The notes under the pieces were generated by a model. The model ran no database searches, was not told the origin of the DNA, and saw nothing but the letters and a program-made list of their open reading frames with translations. Shown here in pieces: positions 12,819 to 22,737 of a stretch of DNA of 64,000 nucleotides. A program made the position numbers and the translations under genes. The stretch is taken from assembly GCA_019510465.1 (NCBI GenBank), contig JAEKKH010000154.1, positions 1-64,000 on the forward strand, in the 5' to 3' direction. This stretch comes from Burkholderiales bacterium (GTDB taxonomy: Bacteria > Pseudomonadota > Gammaproteobacteria > Burkholderiales > Burkholderiaceae_C). The number at the start of each line of letters is the position of its first letter. Positions within the stretch are counted from its first letter, which is position 1.

Positions 12819-13442
12819 TCACCGGCCGGCCATCGGGCCGCTGTGCACGAGGTGCGTGATCGACGTGTAGCGGCGTCCGAGTCCGACCGACATCGCCATG
12901 CTGCCCATGCATTGCTGGGCCATGATGCCGTCGGGCGTGCCGCTGGGCGAGCTGCTGAGGTAGTAGGTCATGCCGGCGCCGTGCTCGATCTCGGCGAACA
13001 CCGGCGGCACGTCCTTGGCTTGGCCGCGGCAGGCGACCTCCATCATCGACGCCAGCTCGTCGATCGTCGGGACGCGCCAGCCCGGTGCGTCCGACCGGGC
13101 GGCCTCGCCCAGCGCGTCGGCCGTCGCATGCCGCTTGACGCCGCGGCACCAGCCGCTCGACTCGTCCCAGCTCTGGCCGAAATCGCAGCGCTGCCAGGTC
13201 AGGTCGGTCTTGCGGTCGTAGACCTGGTCGCCCGCGACCTGGAAGCGCCTGGCGACCTGCTCGGCGTCGAGCCCGGGGGTCGGCGCCTGCTGGATGACGG
13301 TGCGGGTCGTGCCCGGCGCGCCGGCGGGCGGCAAGGGCATCGACCGGGGCCAGCCGCCGGGCGCGCTGGCCGACTGCGCGACGGCCATCGAGGTGGCGCC
13401 GGCAGCCAGGAGGGAAACGAGGAGCAGGGGGCAAGAACGCAT
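12819..13442 (-). CDS. DUF1566 domain-containing secreted protein
   Basis: VYDRKTDLTWQRCDFGQSW...WRVPTIDELASMME: DUF1566 hallmark. Confidence 0.82.
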   Translation of the reverse strand: MRSCPLLLVSLLAAGATSMAVAQSASAPGGWPRSMPLPPAGAPGTTRTVIQQAPTPGLDAEQVARRFQVAGDQVYDRKTDLTWQRCDFGQSWDESSGWCRGVKRHATADALGEAARSDAPGWRVPTIDELASMMEVACRGQAKDVPPVFAEIEHGAGMTYYLSSSPSGTPDGIMAQQCMGSMAMSVGLGRRYTSITHLVHSGPMAGR

Positions 13443-13630
13443 GGATCGGCGCGGCGAAGGCGCGGCAGTCACGTGAGGTCGCCATGCTAGCGGCGCGGCC
13501 CGGCCCTCGCGCGAACGGGCGCGCCGCGCGCATGAAGCTTTTCACGCAAGCGGGGCGCGCCGCCTGTCTCGCGAGCGTCAACGCGGTCTTCACAACAGGG
13601 CTATCCTGCCGGCAACACCCCGGAGGCCCC

Positions 13631-14386
13631 ATGCACATTCCGTCCCTGAAGGAAGTCGTCAGCGCCGAGGAATGGCAGCTGCGCTGCGACCTCGCCGCCT
13701 GCTACCGCCTCGTCGCCGCCCATGGCTGGAGCGACCTCGTCTTCACCCACATCAGCGCACGCGTGCCCGGCGGCGGCCACAGCTTCCTGATCAATCCGTA
13801 CGGCCTGATGTTCGACGAGATCACGGCGTCGTCGCTGGTGCTGATCGACCAGGAGGGCAACAAGCTGCGGGAGTCGCCATTTCCGGTCAACCGCGCCGGC
13901 TTCGTGATCCACAGCGCGATCCATGCCGCGCGCGAGGACGCGCAGTGCGTCCTGCACACCCACACCCGCGCGGGCGTGGCCGTGAGCGCGCAGGCGGGCG
14001 GCGTGCTGCCGATCTCGCAGCAGTCCACCTTCGTGCTGGCATCGCTCGCGTACCACGACTACGAGGGCGTGGCGCTGCGCGACGAGGAGAAGCCGCGGCT
14101 GCAGGCCGACCTCGGCACGGCCAGCTACCTGATGCTGCGCAACCACGGCCTGCTGACGGTGGGCCGGTCGATCCCCGAGGCCTTCCTCGCGATGTACATG
14201 TTCGAGAGCACCTGCAGCATCCAGCTCGCCGCGCAGGCCGGCGGCCCGCTGACGACGGTGCCGCCCGAGATCCTCGCCGGCGTCGCCGAGTCGATGCGGG
14301 TGCAGACCGGCAACCAGGGCGGAGCGTTCGTCTGGCCCGCGCTGCTGCGCAAGGTGGAGCGCATGGATCCGGGCTACCGCACGTGA
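13631..14386 (+). CDS. Class II aldolase/adducin family protein
   Basis: GWSDLVFTHISARVPGGGHSFLINPYGLMFDEITASSLVLID...HTHTRAGVAVSAQ...LRNHGLLTVG. Confidence 0.92.
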   Translation: MHIPSLKEVVSAEEWQLRCDLAACYRLVAAHGWSDLVFTHISARVPGGGHSFLINPYGLMFDEITASSLVLIDQEGNKLRESPFPVNRAGFVIHSAIHAAREDAQCVLHTHTRAGVAVSAQAGGVLPISQQSTFVLASLAYHDYEGVALRDEEKPRLQADLGTASYLMLRNHGLLTVGRSIPEAFLAMYMFESTCSIQLAAQAGGPLTTVPPEILAGVAESMRVQTGNQGGAFVWPALLRKVERMDPGYRT

Positions 14387-14554
14387 AGGCGGGCCGGAGC
14401 GGCCTGCGTGGGCGCGGCGCAACGGCGGATTCGTGCCATCCGCCGCAGGAAATCGTTCGCCCGGGCCCGATCGACCCGGGTGCCTCCTTCAGCGACAGGA
14501 AATCGTGAGCCGGAGCGGCTATCCTGCCGGCCATCCTGAGGAGGAGCTGAAAAA

Positions 14555-15628
14555 GTGAAATGCCATGCCTGCGGGCAGGACAACGCCGACAGCGCGCTGT
14601 TCTGCACTGCCTGCCGCCGACCCCTGGTGGCCCCGACCAAGCTGCCGACGCGCCTGGAACCGCTGGCCGCGACCGCGGTCCCGTCCGTCCCGGCGATGCC
14701 GGCGCCGACCCCGCCTGCGCCCGCGCCGGGCGACCTCGGCGGCCACAACCGCTATGCGCCGCCCGAGACCGGCGTCCCGGGCCGGGCCAGCCGTCTCGGC
14801 GACCCGTCCGAGGTGCTGACCGACGAGGACGCGCGCGCTGCCGTCATCGGCGACTCCAACACCGTCTACTACCTCGGCCGCTTCGACCGCATCGCCCATG
14901 GCGAGAGCGGCGGCTGGAACTGGCCGGCGTTCCTCGTGACGTGGTATTGGATGCTGTACCGCAAGATGTGGGTGCCGGCGCTGCTGTACTTCGTCGCGCC
15001 GTACTTCGTCATGGCGCTGCTGTTCGGCGTGGCCGCCGCCTCGCCCGCCGTCGGTGCCGTGTTGTGGCTGGCCTGGGTCGCGGCCTGGCTGATCGGCCCG
15101 GGCCTGCTGGCCAACGGCTGGTACTACGGGCATGTGCGCAGGAAGATCCGCGACGTGCGCGCACGCGGCGGCTCGAAGGACCAGATCGTCACCCGCCTGG
15201 AGGCCGCCGGCGGCACCAGCAGCGTCGCCGTGATCGTCGTGGCCGTGCTGTGCGTGCTCGTCGTCCCGGGCATGCTCGCGGCGATCGCGCTGCCCGCCTA
15301 CCAGACGTACACGGTCAAGGCCAAGGTGGCCGACGCCATCCTCGAGAGCACCGCCGTGGCGACGGTCGCCGGCCGCCAGTTCGAGGCGACCGGCCAGTAC
15401 CCGACCGACATCGACCGCATCGCGCAGCAGGTGCCGCAGCAGTCGAAGTACGTGCGCGGCTTCGAGATCGACGGCCTGTCCGGCACCATCACCGTGCGCA
15501 TCCAGGCGACGCCCTCGATCGACGGCTCGATCCGGCTCACGCCATACGTCGATGACCAGCGCCACGTCACGTGGTCGTGCTCGACGACCGACCTGCTGCG
15601 CTACGTGCCCAAGAGCTGCCGCGGCTAG
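14555..15628 (+). CDS. Zinc-ribbon / DUF2628-like membrane / pilin-like fusion protein
   Basis: N-terminal MKCHACGQDNADSALFCTACRR; DUF2628-like NWPAFLVTWYWMLYRKMW; C-terminal pilin-like GMLAAIALPAYQTYTVKAKVADAILESTAVATVAGRQF. Confidence 0.75.
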   Translation: MKCHACGQDNADSALFCTACRRPLVAPTKLPTRLEPLAATAVPSVPAMPAPTPPAPAPGDLGGHNRYAPPETGVPGRASRLGDPSEVLTDEDARAAVIGDSNTVYYLGRFDRIAHGESGGWNWPAFLVTWYWMLYRKMWVPALLYFVAPYFVMALLFGVAAASPAVGAVLWLAWVAAWLIGPGLLANGWYYGHVRRKIRDVRARGGSKDQIVTRLEAAGGTSSVAVIVVAVLCVLVVPGMLAAIALPAYQTYTVKAKVADAILESTAVATVAGRQFEATGQYPTDIDRIAQQVPQQSKYVRGFEIDGLSGTITVRIQATPSIDGSIRLTPYVDDQRHVTWSCSTTDLLRYVPKSCRG

Positions 15629-15659
15629 CGAGCCGCGCCGGGCCCGCCGCGAGGCTGGC

Positions 15660-16214
15660 TCAAGCCATCGGCACCCGCACCGCGCGCAGGAACTTGCCCG
15701 CCACGCGCATCACCGCCGTGGCGGCCGCCTCGCTCGCGTAGACGTCGGGCACGCACACGGCCATGCCGCGCGCGGTGAGCGTGCCGGGGTGGCGGATGCG
15801 GAAGAACGGCGCCGGCGGCTCGAAGGCCTTGGGGAACGCGCGGATCAGCGCGATGTCGGTGCCCGGGCCGCGGTCGGCCACGCTGCCGGCGGGCAGGTCG
15901 CAGCTGGCGAGCACGTGCATCGCGAAGAACACGCCGTAGCCCGCGACCATCACCGGCAGGAACTCCAGCTCCGGGAAGTGCGACAGCTCGTCGCGCACGC
16001 CCTGCGAGACCACGTGGGCGGTCGGGTGGAACAGCACCGCGGTCGGGCTCATCTCCGAACGGTAGAGCTCCAGCGCCGGCGGCACCCAGCGCTCGGCCAG
16101 CGGCGCGGTGGCGCGCAGCAGCGGCTCGTTCCAGGCGGAGTGCCGGTCGTCGACCCACTCGGCCGCGGCGTCCGTGCCGTCGATGAAGACGGGCTTGATC
16201 TCGAAGACGGGCAT
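15660..16214 (-). CDS. Hypothetical protein
   Basis: Intact 184-aa ORF, plausible composition, no family recognised. Confidence 0.55.
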   Translation of the reverse strand: MPVFEIKPVFIDGTDAAAEWVDDRHSAWNEPLLRATAPLAERWVPPALELYRSEMSPTAVLFHPTAHVVSQGVRDELSHFPELEFLPVMVAGYGVFFAMHVLASCDLPAGSVADRGPGTDIALIRAFPKAFEPPAPFFRIRHPGTLTARGMAVCVPDVYASEAAATAVMRVAGKFLRAVRVPMA

Positions 16215-16477
16215 GACCCAGTGTAGGGCCAGCGGCGTGCCATGCCGCGGGACAAGGGACGTCGGCGCGCGGCCGTGACCTGCGCCGGTTCGGCCCTCCC
16301 GAGGCCGGGCATGGGACGCCGCGGCCGCCGACCGTCAACTAGTGCGCATGGCGGCGTTGACGGAGGGCACGACCGGCCACCCGGAAGCGGCGCGCAGCCG
16401 TAGACTGGCCTCACAAGGGGTTACGCGCCAGCCGAACGGCCAAGACCGGGCATGGCGCTTCCAGCGCTACAGCGAGC

Positions 16478-19400
16478 ATGAACCGATCGTCCGCGCGCTT
16501 CAGGCGTGCGTCTGCACTCGTCGTCGCCGTCGGGGTCGCGATCCTGGGCGGCATCGCCTGGTCCACGCACGAACAGTCGGTGCGCCTCGACGAGACCGCG
16601 GGCTGGGCCGGCCGCGCGCGCGACAGCGTGGCCGCCATCCACGCCGTGACGCAGGACGCGGCCGAGGCCGAGTCGGCGCAGCGCGGCGTGCTGCTCGGCG
16701 CGGCGTCCGGCCCGGCGCACTACCGCGAGGCCGCGGCCGACGCCCGGCGGCAGCTGGACCGCCTGGCCGGCGCGATCGGCGACGATCCCGAGCAGCGTGC
16801 GCTGCTTTCCGGCCTGCGCATGGCCGTCGAATCGCACTTCGGGGGGCTCGACCGGGCGCTGGCGCCCGCCGCGGGCGGCGCGGCCAGGCCGCCGCACGAT
16901 GCCGACGAACGCCAGATCCGGCACGACATCGCCAGCTTCGCCGACGCGATGGCCGCCACCGAGGGCCGGCGCCTCGACGAGCGCCTGGCCGCCGGCCGCG
17001 ACGCACGCCACGCCGCGGAGGCCGGCGCCGGCGTCTCGCTGCTGCTGCTGGCCGTCCTCGTGGCCTGTGGCGCGATCGTCGCGCTGCGCGAGTTCAAGGT
17101 GCGCGCGGCGATGACGGCGGCGCTGGTGGACAGCCGCACGAAGCTCGAGCTCGGCGAGCGGCGCCTGCGCGCGATCGCCGACAACATGCCCGCACGCATC
17201 GCCTACATCGATAAGACCGAGATCTTCCGCTTCACCAACGCCGCGTTCGAGACGATCGCCGGCGTGCCTGCGCAGGCCTACCTGGGCCGCACGATCGCCG
17301 AGATGCTGGGGCAGCACACGCGCGACGAGCTCGAGCCGTACATCGCGGGCGCGCTGGCCGGCCGGCAGATGCACTTCGAGCGTCGCGGCATGGGCCGGCA
17401 GCCCGAGTCGACGTTCATGGTCAGCTACGTGCCCGACGTCGGCGCGGGCGGCGACGTCGACGGCTTCTATGTGATGTCGCTGGACATCACCGAGCGCAAG
17501 AAGGCCGAGCTGGCGCTGGCCAACAGCGAACGCCGGCTGCGCACGATCACCGACAACCTGCCGGCCACCATCGTGCGCATGGACACCGACGGCATCTGCA
17601 GCTACGCCAACGAACAGCTGCGGCGCCTGTACGGCATCGACCCGGCGATGCTGGTGGGCATGTCGCACCGCGCCTTCCGCGGCGAGGACGAATGGGCCTG
17701 GATCGCGCCGCACGTCGAGGCCGCGCTGCAAGGCGAGCTGCGCCGCTTCGAGGTGCCGGCGCTCGTCAACGGCGAGCAGCAGTGGGTGCAGCAGAGCCTC
17801 ATCCCCGACGTCGACGCCGACGGCCGCATCGTCGGCTACCTGTCGGTCACCTTCGACATCACCGACCGCAAGCAGCAGGAGGAAGCCCTGCGCAAGAGCA
17901 CGCAGTTCCTCGATCGCACCGGCCGGATGGCCGGCGTCGGCGGCTGGGAGGTGGACCTGGCCAGCGGCAGCGTCGTGTGGTCGCGCGAGACGCGGCGCAT
18001 CCACGGCGTCGACGACGACTACGAGCCCGACCTGGAGCGCGCCTTCGCGTTCTTCCCGCCGGAATCGCGACCGCGCATCGAGCAGGCCGTGCAGCAGGCG
18101 ATGGCCGACGGCACGCCGTGGGACATGGAACTGCCCTTCGTGCGCCAGGATGGCCGCCGCCTGTGGGTGCGCGCGGTCGGCTCGGCCGAGCTCGCGGGCG
18201 GCGCGCCGGTGCGCCTGGTGGGCGCGTTCCAGGACATCAGCGACAAGATCGCGCAGCGCCTCCAGATCAAGGAGATCAACGACCGCGTGGCGCTGGCCAC
18301 CGAGAGCGGCGGCATCGGCATCTGGGATCTCGACATCGCCAGCGGCGAGCTGATCTGGGACGCCCGCATGTACCAGCTGTTCGGCGACACCAGCGGCGGC
18401 CGTGCCGCCCCCATCGCGCTGTGGGCCCAGTGCGTCCATCCCGACGACCTGCCCGGCCTGCAGGAGGCGATCCGCCAGGCCACGCAGGGCGACCAGTTGC
18501 TCGATCGCGACTACCGCATCGTCCTGGACGACGGCCGCATCCGCCACCTGCGCGGCACGGCGCGCGCGATGCGCGACGCCTCGGGCAAGCCGATCCGCCT
18601 GATCGGCGCGAACTGGGACATCACCGAGCTGCGCGAGCTCGCGACCAACCTTGCGGAGGATCGCTCGCTGCTGAGCGTCACGCTGGAATCCATCGGCGAC
18701 GCCGTCATCACCACCAACGGGCGCGGCCAGATCACCTGGCTGAACCCGGTGGCCGAGCGCCTGACCGGATGGACCTCGCCGGAGGCGATCGGGCGCGCGC
18801 TGACGCAGGTGTTCCACATCGTCGACGAGAAGACGCGCGAGCCCGCGGCCGATCCGGTGCGCGATTGCCTCGAGCAGGGCCGCCGCGTCGCGCGCTCGGA
18901 CAACACGCTGCTGCTGTCGCGCAACGGCGAGGAGTTCGGCATCCAGGACTCGATCGCGCCCATCCGCCGCGAGGACGGCACGGTGCTGGGCGCGGTGCTC
19001 GTGTTCCACGACGTCAGCGAGCAGCGCCGCCTCACCGGCGAGATGAGCTGGCGTGCGACGCACGACGCGCTGACGGGACTCGTCAACCGCGCCGAGTTCG
19101 AGGCCCGCCTCGGCCGCCTGCTCGCCAGCGCGCAGGACAGCGGCGGCGAGCATGCCCTGCTCTACATCGACCTCGACCAGTTCAAGCTGGTCAACGACGC
19201 CTGCGGCCACTCGGTGGGCGACCAGCTGCTCACCCAGGTCGCGCGCATGCTCACCGACAGCGTGCGAACGCGCGACACGATCGCGCGGCTCGGCGGCGAC
19301 GAGTTCGCGATCCTGATGGAGCGTTGCACCGTGGCGCAGGCGCAGCGCGTCGCGCAGAAGCTGTGCGACCGCATGGACGACTTCCGCTTCGTGCACGAGG

Positions 19401-20347
19401 AGCGGCGCTTCCGCATCGGCATGAGCATCGGACTGGTGCCGGTCGACCGTCGCTGGCAGGCCACCGCGGCCATCCAGCAGGCGGCCGACACGTCGTGCTA
19501 CGCCGCCAAGGAGGCGGGCCGCAACCGCGTGCACACCTGGTTCGACACCGACGTGGCGATGCGCGAGCGCCAGTTCGAGATGCAGTGGACGACGCGCATC
19601 GAGCACGCGCTGGACGAGGACGGCTTCGTGCTGTACGCGCAGCGCCTGACGCCGCTGAAGGACGCCTGCGACGGCGTGCACGCCGAGGTGCTGCTGCGCA
19701 TGCGCCAGGACGGCGGCGCGCTGGTGGCGCCCGGCGCGTTCCTGCCGGCCGCCGAACGCTTCCATCTCGCCTCGCGCATCGACCGCTGGGTGCTGCGCCA
19801 TGTCATCGACTGGATGAAGGCGCTGCCCGCCCCGTCGCGCATCGGCCAGCTCAGCGTGAACCTGTCCGGCCAGTCGGTGGGCGACAACAGCTTCCACCGC
19901 TGGGCGCTCGACGTGCTTGCCAACGCCGGCCCCGCGCTGTGCCGCGCGCTGTGCCTGGAGATCACCGAGACGGCGGCGATCACCAACATCGCGGATGCCG
20001 CGGCGTTCATCGACCAGGTGCGGGCGTTCGGCGTCAAGGTGGCGTTGGACGACTTCGGGGCGGGCGCGGCGTCGTTCGGCTATCTCAAGACGCTGCGCGT
20101 CGACACGCTCAAGATCGACGGCCAGTTCGTGCGCGACCTGGTCGACGACCCGCTGGACGAGGTCGCCGTGCGCTGCTTCGCGGACGTCGCCAAGGTGATG
20201 GGGCTGACGACGGTGGCCGAATTCGTCGACAAGGCGGCGGTGCTCGAGCGCCTGAAGGCGATGGAGGTCGACTTCGCGCAGGGCTACCTGCTGCATGAGC
20301 CGGCGCCGATCGAGGAATTGATCGCGCCGGCGCCCGTGGCGGCTTGA
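16478..20347 (+). CDS. CHASE3-like/multi-PAS GGDEF-EAL protein (c-di-GMP turnover)
   Basis: GGDEF intact (IARLGGDEFAIL) with upstream I-site RTRD; EAL-type motif as EVLLR; NLSGQS, EITET, LDDFGAG, KIDGQFV, QGYLL retained. Confidence 0.93.
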   Translation: MNRSSARFRRASALVVAVGVAILGGIAWSTHEQSVRLDETAGWAGRARDSVAAIHAVTQDAAEAESAQRGVLLGAASGPAHYREAAADARRQLDRLAGAIGDDPEQRALLSGLRMAVESHFGGLDRALAPAAGGAARPPHDADERQIRHDIASFADAMAATEGRRLDERLAAGRDARHAAEAGAGVSLLLLAVLVACGAIVALREFKVRAAMTAALVDSRTKLELGERRLRAIADNMPARIAYIDKTEIFRFTNAAFETIAGVPAQAYLGRTIAEMLGQHTRDELEPYIAGALAGRQMHFERRGMGRQPESTFMVSYVPDVGAGGDVDGFYVMSLDITERKKAELALANSERRLRTITDNLPATIVRMDTDGICSYANEQLRRLYGIDPAMLVGMSHRAFRGEDEWAWIAPHVEAALQGELRRFEVPALVNGEQQWVQQSLIPDVDADGRIVGYLSVTFDITDRKQQEEALRKSTQFLDRTGRMAGVGGWEVDLASGSVVWSRETRRIHGVDDDYEPDLERAFAFFPPESRPRIEQAVQQAMADGTPWDMELPFVRQDGRRLWVRAVGSAELAGGAPVRLVGAFQDISDKIAQRLQIKEINDRVALATESGGIGIWDLDIASGELIWDARMYQLFGDTSGGRAAPIALWAQCVHPDDLPGLQEAIRQATQGDQLLDRDYRIVLDDGRIRHLRGTARAMRDASGKPIRLIGANWDITELRELATNLAEDRSLLSVTLESIGDAVITTNGRGQITWLNPVAERLTGWTSPEAIGRALTQVFHIVDEKTREPAADPVRDCLEQGRRVARSDNTLLLSRNGEEFGIQDSIAPIRREDGTVLGAVLVFHDVSEQRRLTGEMSWRATHDALTGLVNRAEFEARLGRLLASAQDSGGEHALLYIDLDQFKLVNDACGHSVGDQLLTQVARMLTDSVRTRDTIARLGGDEFAILMERCTVAQAQRVAQKLCDRMDDFRFVHEERRFRIGMSIGLVPVDRRWQATAAIQQAADTSCYAAKEAGRNRVHTWFDTDVAMRERQFEMQWTTRIEHALDEDGFVLYAQRLTPLKDACDGVHAEVLLRMRQDGGALVAPGAFLPAAERFHLASRIDRWVLRHVIDWMKALPAPSRIGQLSVNLSGQSVGDNSFHRWALDVLANAGPALCRALCLEITETAAITNIADAAAFIDQVRAFGVKVALDDFGAGAASFGYLKTLRVDTLKIDGQFVRDLVDDPLDEVAVRCFADVAKVMGLTTVAEFVDKAAVLERLKAMEVDFAQGYLLHEPAPIEELIAPAPVAA

Positions 20348-20561
20348 GCGCGCCGGGGCACTCCAGGGCGACGTCCGCCGCGCCGCGAAATGCCGGCCGG
20401 CTCGCCGGAAGCGCCCGGGCGCCAGCCGGTCGTCCAGCGCGCGCCGACGCCGAAAGTCGCCCAGGGACAACACCCGCGCAGTCGGCTTTTTTCCTGGGTA
20501 GGATATGTCTCAAGCGACGGTCGTTGCAGCGATGCCGTCCGGAGAACCCGAAAGGACACTG

Positions 20562-21173
20562 ATGATCACCAAAGCCCTGCTGTTTCGCTTCGAATCGCAG
20601 ACCGACGAGGACACGATGGACACGTTCCTCGAGGACCTCGCCACCCAGGTCTCCTGGGAGAAGGCCACGCAAGCGTGGTTCGGCATCCGCTACATGCGCG
20701 GCGAGTTCGGCGTGTACTCGTGCTTCGACGACGACGCCGGCCGCGAGGCCCATCTGACGGGCGAGGCCGCCCAGCACATCTTCGCCGCCGAGCACAAGCT
20801 GATGACCGCCGCGCCGCGCACCACGAAGATCGAGATCCTCGGCTGCAAGATGCCCACCGCGCTCACGGGCGTCACCAAGGGCCTCGTGCTGCGCTTCAAG
20901 GCGAAGCCCGGCAAGGAAGCGGACGTCGCGCGGATGATGCGCGACTGCGCGCCGCTGGTCGAGAAGGAATCGGGCACCCTGGCCTGGTTCGCGAACCAGT
21001 ACGACGAGAGCCACTTCGGCACCTTCGCGGCATTCGCCGACACCGGTGCCCGCTTCGCGCACCTCACCGGCCAGATCCCGAGGGAGCTGGGCATCACCGG
21101 CCTGTCGCTGCTGGGCGGCACGCCCGAGGTGCACATGGTGGACGTGATGGCGGGCACCGCGCGCCAGCGCTGA
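20562..21173 (+). CDS. Protein with two antibiotic-biosynthesis-monooxygenase (ABM)-like repeats
   Basis: Two homologous halves: ITKALLFRFESQTDEDTMDTFLEDL... and VTKGLVLRFKAKPGKEADVARMMRDC... Confidence 0.65.
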   Translation: MITKALLFRFESQTDEDTMDTFLEDLATQVSWEKATQAWFGIRYMRGEFGVYSCFDDDAGREAHLTGEAAQHIFAAEHKLMTAAPRTTKIEILGCKMPTALTGVTKGLVLRFKAKPGKEADVARMMRDCAPLVEKESGTLAWFANQYDESHFGTFAAFADTGARFAHLTGQIPRELGITGLSLLGGTPEVHMVDVMAGTARQR

Positions 21174-21263
21174 ACGAAGCTCGCGCGTGCCGCGCGCCCG
21201 CGAGGGTGCGTCACGCGCGACGCGCCGTCGCCCGGCCGCGCCTGCGCGAGCGTGTGCGCGAGC

Positions 21264-21572
21264 TCAGGCCGCGGCGCCCGAGCCCGATACCGTCCGGTCG
21301 ATGAAGCGCGCCAGCTCGATGTCCTTCATCGTCAAGCCCTTGGCGTCGTGCGAGGTCAAGGTCACGTCGACGACGTTGTAGGAGTTCGACCAGTCCGGAT
21401 GGTGGTTGCGCCGCTCCGCGGCCAGCGCGACGCGCGCCATGAAGGCGAATGCCTCGTTGAAATCGGCGAACTCGAGGTGGCGCGAGATGGACGACGCCTT
21501 CGAGTCGAGCGACCAGCCCGGGAGCTGGGACAGCAAGCCGGGCAGCTGGGCGGAATCGAGCTTGGCGGTCAT
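21264..21572 (-). CDS. phhB: 4a-hydroxytetrahydrobiopterin dehydratase
   Basis: FAFMARVALAAERRNHHPDWSNSYNVVDVTLTSHDAKGLTMKDIELARFID: PCD/DCoH motif. Confidence 0.92.
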   Translation of the reverse strand: MTAKLDSAQLPGLLSQLPGWSLDSKASSISRHLEFADFNEAFAFMARVALAAERRNHHPDWSNSYNVVDVTLTSHDAKGLTMKDIELARFIDRTVSGSGAAA

Positions 21573-21687
21573 GCGGGACCTTTCGGGGACTGCGGCGGCA
21601 GCGATGGCCTCACTCTAGGGCCTGGGGCCGGCCCTCGCCGCGTCGCGGGTTCTCGGCTCGCCAACGAGCGCTTCGCTTCTTGCGAAC

Positions 21688-22656
21688 TCAGCCATTGCGC
21701 GTGCGGCGGCCGCGCGCGGGACGCTCCCAGCTGTGTGCGATCGCCTCGCGCAGCGCGTCGCATTCGGCCTGCAGCGCCGCCTCGAAGCGTGCCACCAGCG
21801 CATTGCCCGGCCGGTGCGCGGGCCGCACCGAATACACGCGGAACGGGACGGCGAACGACAGCGGCCGCACGGCGATGCCGGACTCGGGGCCCGACAGCGC
21901 CAGCGCCGTCAGCGGATTGACGATCGCCAGCCCCAGCCCGTGCCGCACCATCGCGCACACGGCCACGGCGCTGTCGGTCTCCACTGCCAGCTGGCGGTCG
22001 ACGCCGGCCTCGGCGAACACCTTGTCGACCCATTGCCGGTAGCGGTCGCGCGGGTGGAAGCTGACGAAGTCCTGGCCGGCGAAGTCGGCCTCTGCCAGGC
22101 GCTTCTTCGCCAGCAGCGGGTGGCCCGCAGGCAGCACCGCCACTTCGTCGAGCTCCAGCAGCGGCGACGGCTGGGCGCCGGCCAGCACGGTGTCGTGCTC
22201 GGTCACGCCGAGGTCGTGCGCCTGCGCGGCCAGGCGCTCCTCCAGCAACGGCGACTCGCAGGGGTTGACCGACATGCTGACGCCCGGATGCGCCGCCTGG
22301 AAGCGCGCGCAGGCGCCGGGCATCAGCGCATGCGAGAACGCCGGCAGGCACGCGAGCGACAACTGCCCTTGCGTGAACTGGCGCAGGCGCAGCGCGGTGT
22401 CGGCCACGCGCTCCAGGCCGGCATACGAGCGCTGCACCTCCTCGAACAGCGCATAGGCCTGCGCGGTGGGCTGCAGGCGGCCACGCAGGCGCTCGAACAA
22501 CACCAGGCGCAGCAGCCGCTCCATGCGCGACAACTCGCGGCTGATCGTGGGCTGCGACGTGAACAGCGCCGCGGCCGCGCCGGTGACGCTGCCGGCCGTC
22601 ATCACGGCACGGAACACCTCGACGTGGCGATGGGTGAGGAGGGACGGGCCGGACAT
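21688..22656 (-). CDS. lysR: LysR-family regulator, likely LysR of lysA
   Basis: HVEVFRAVMTAGSVTGAAAALFTSQPTISRELSRMERLL; divergent from lysA. Confidence 0.85.
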   Translation of the reverse strand: MSGPSLLTHRHVEVFRAVMTAGSVTGAAAALFTSQPTISRELSRMERLLRLVLFERLRGRLQPTAQAYALFEEVQRSYAGLERVADTALRLRQFTQGQLSLACLPAFSHALMPGACARFQAAHPGVSMSVNPCESPLLEERLAAQAHDLGVTEHDTVLAGAQPSPLLELDEVAVLPAGHPLLAKKRLAEADFAGQDFVSFHPRDRYRQWVDKVFAEAGVDRQLAVETDSAVAVCAMVRHGLGLAIVNPLTALALSGPESGIAVRPLSFAVPFRVYSVRPAHRPGNALVARFEAALQAECDALREAIAHSWERPARGRRTRNG

Positions 22657-22737
22657 CGCTCGACCATATCAAACATGAAAGATCCAGGCAAATCTAAGTA
22701 TTGGACTGATATGTCGCTCGAGCGCAGCATGGTGGTC

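Noticed and set aside
16478-20347. Degenerate, inactive EAL domain because the motif reads EVL
   Set aside because: EVL is a common functional variant, and the other metal and catalytic residues (N, E, DD, K, E, Q positions) appear retained.
16421-20473. 1350-aa minus-strand ORF opposite the GGDEF-EAL gene, and similar giant ORFs (33119-37471 +, 48088-50808 +, 52874-55726 -, 27119-29962 -)
   Set aside because: Shadow ORFs from high-GC codon usage: His/Arg/Gly/Ala-rich low-complexity translations with no recognisable motifs, antisense to well-supported genes.
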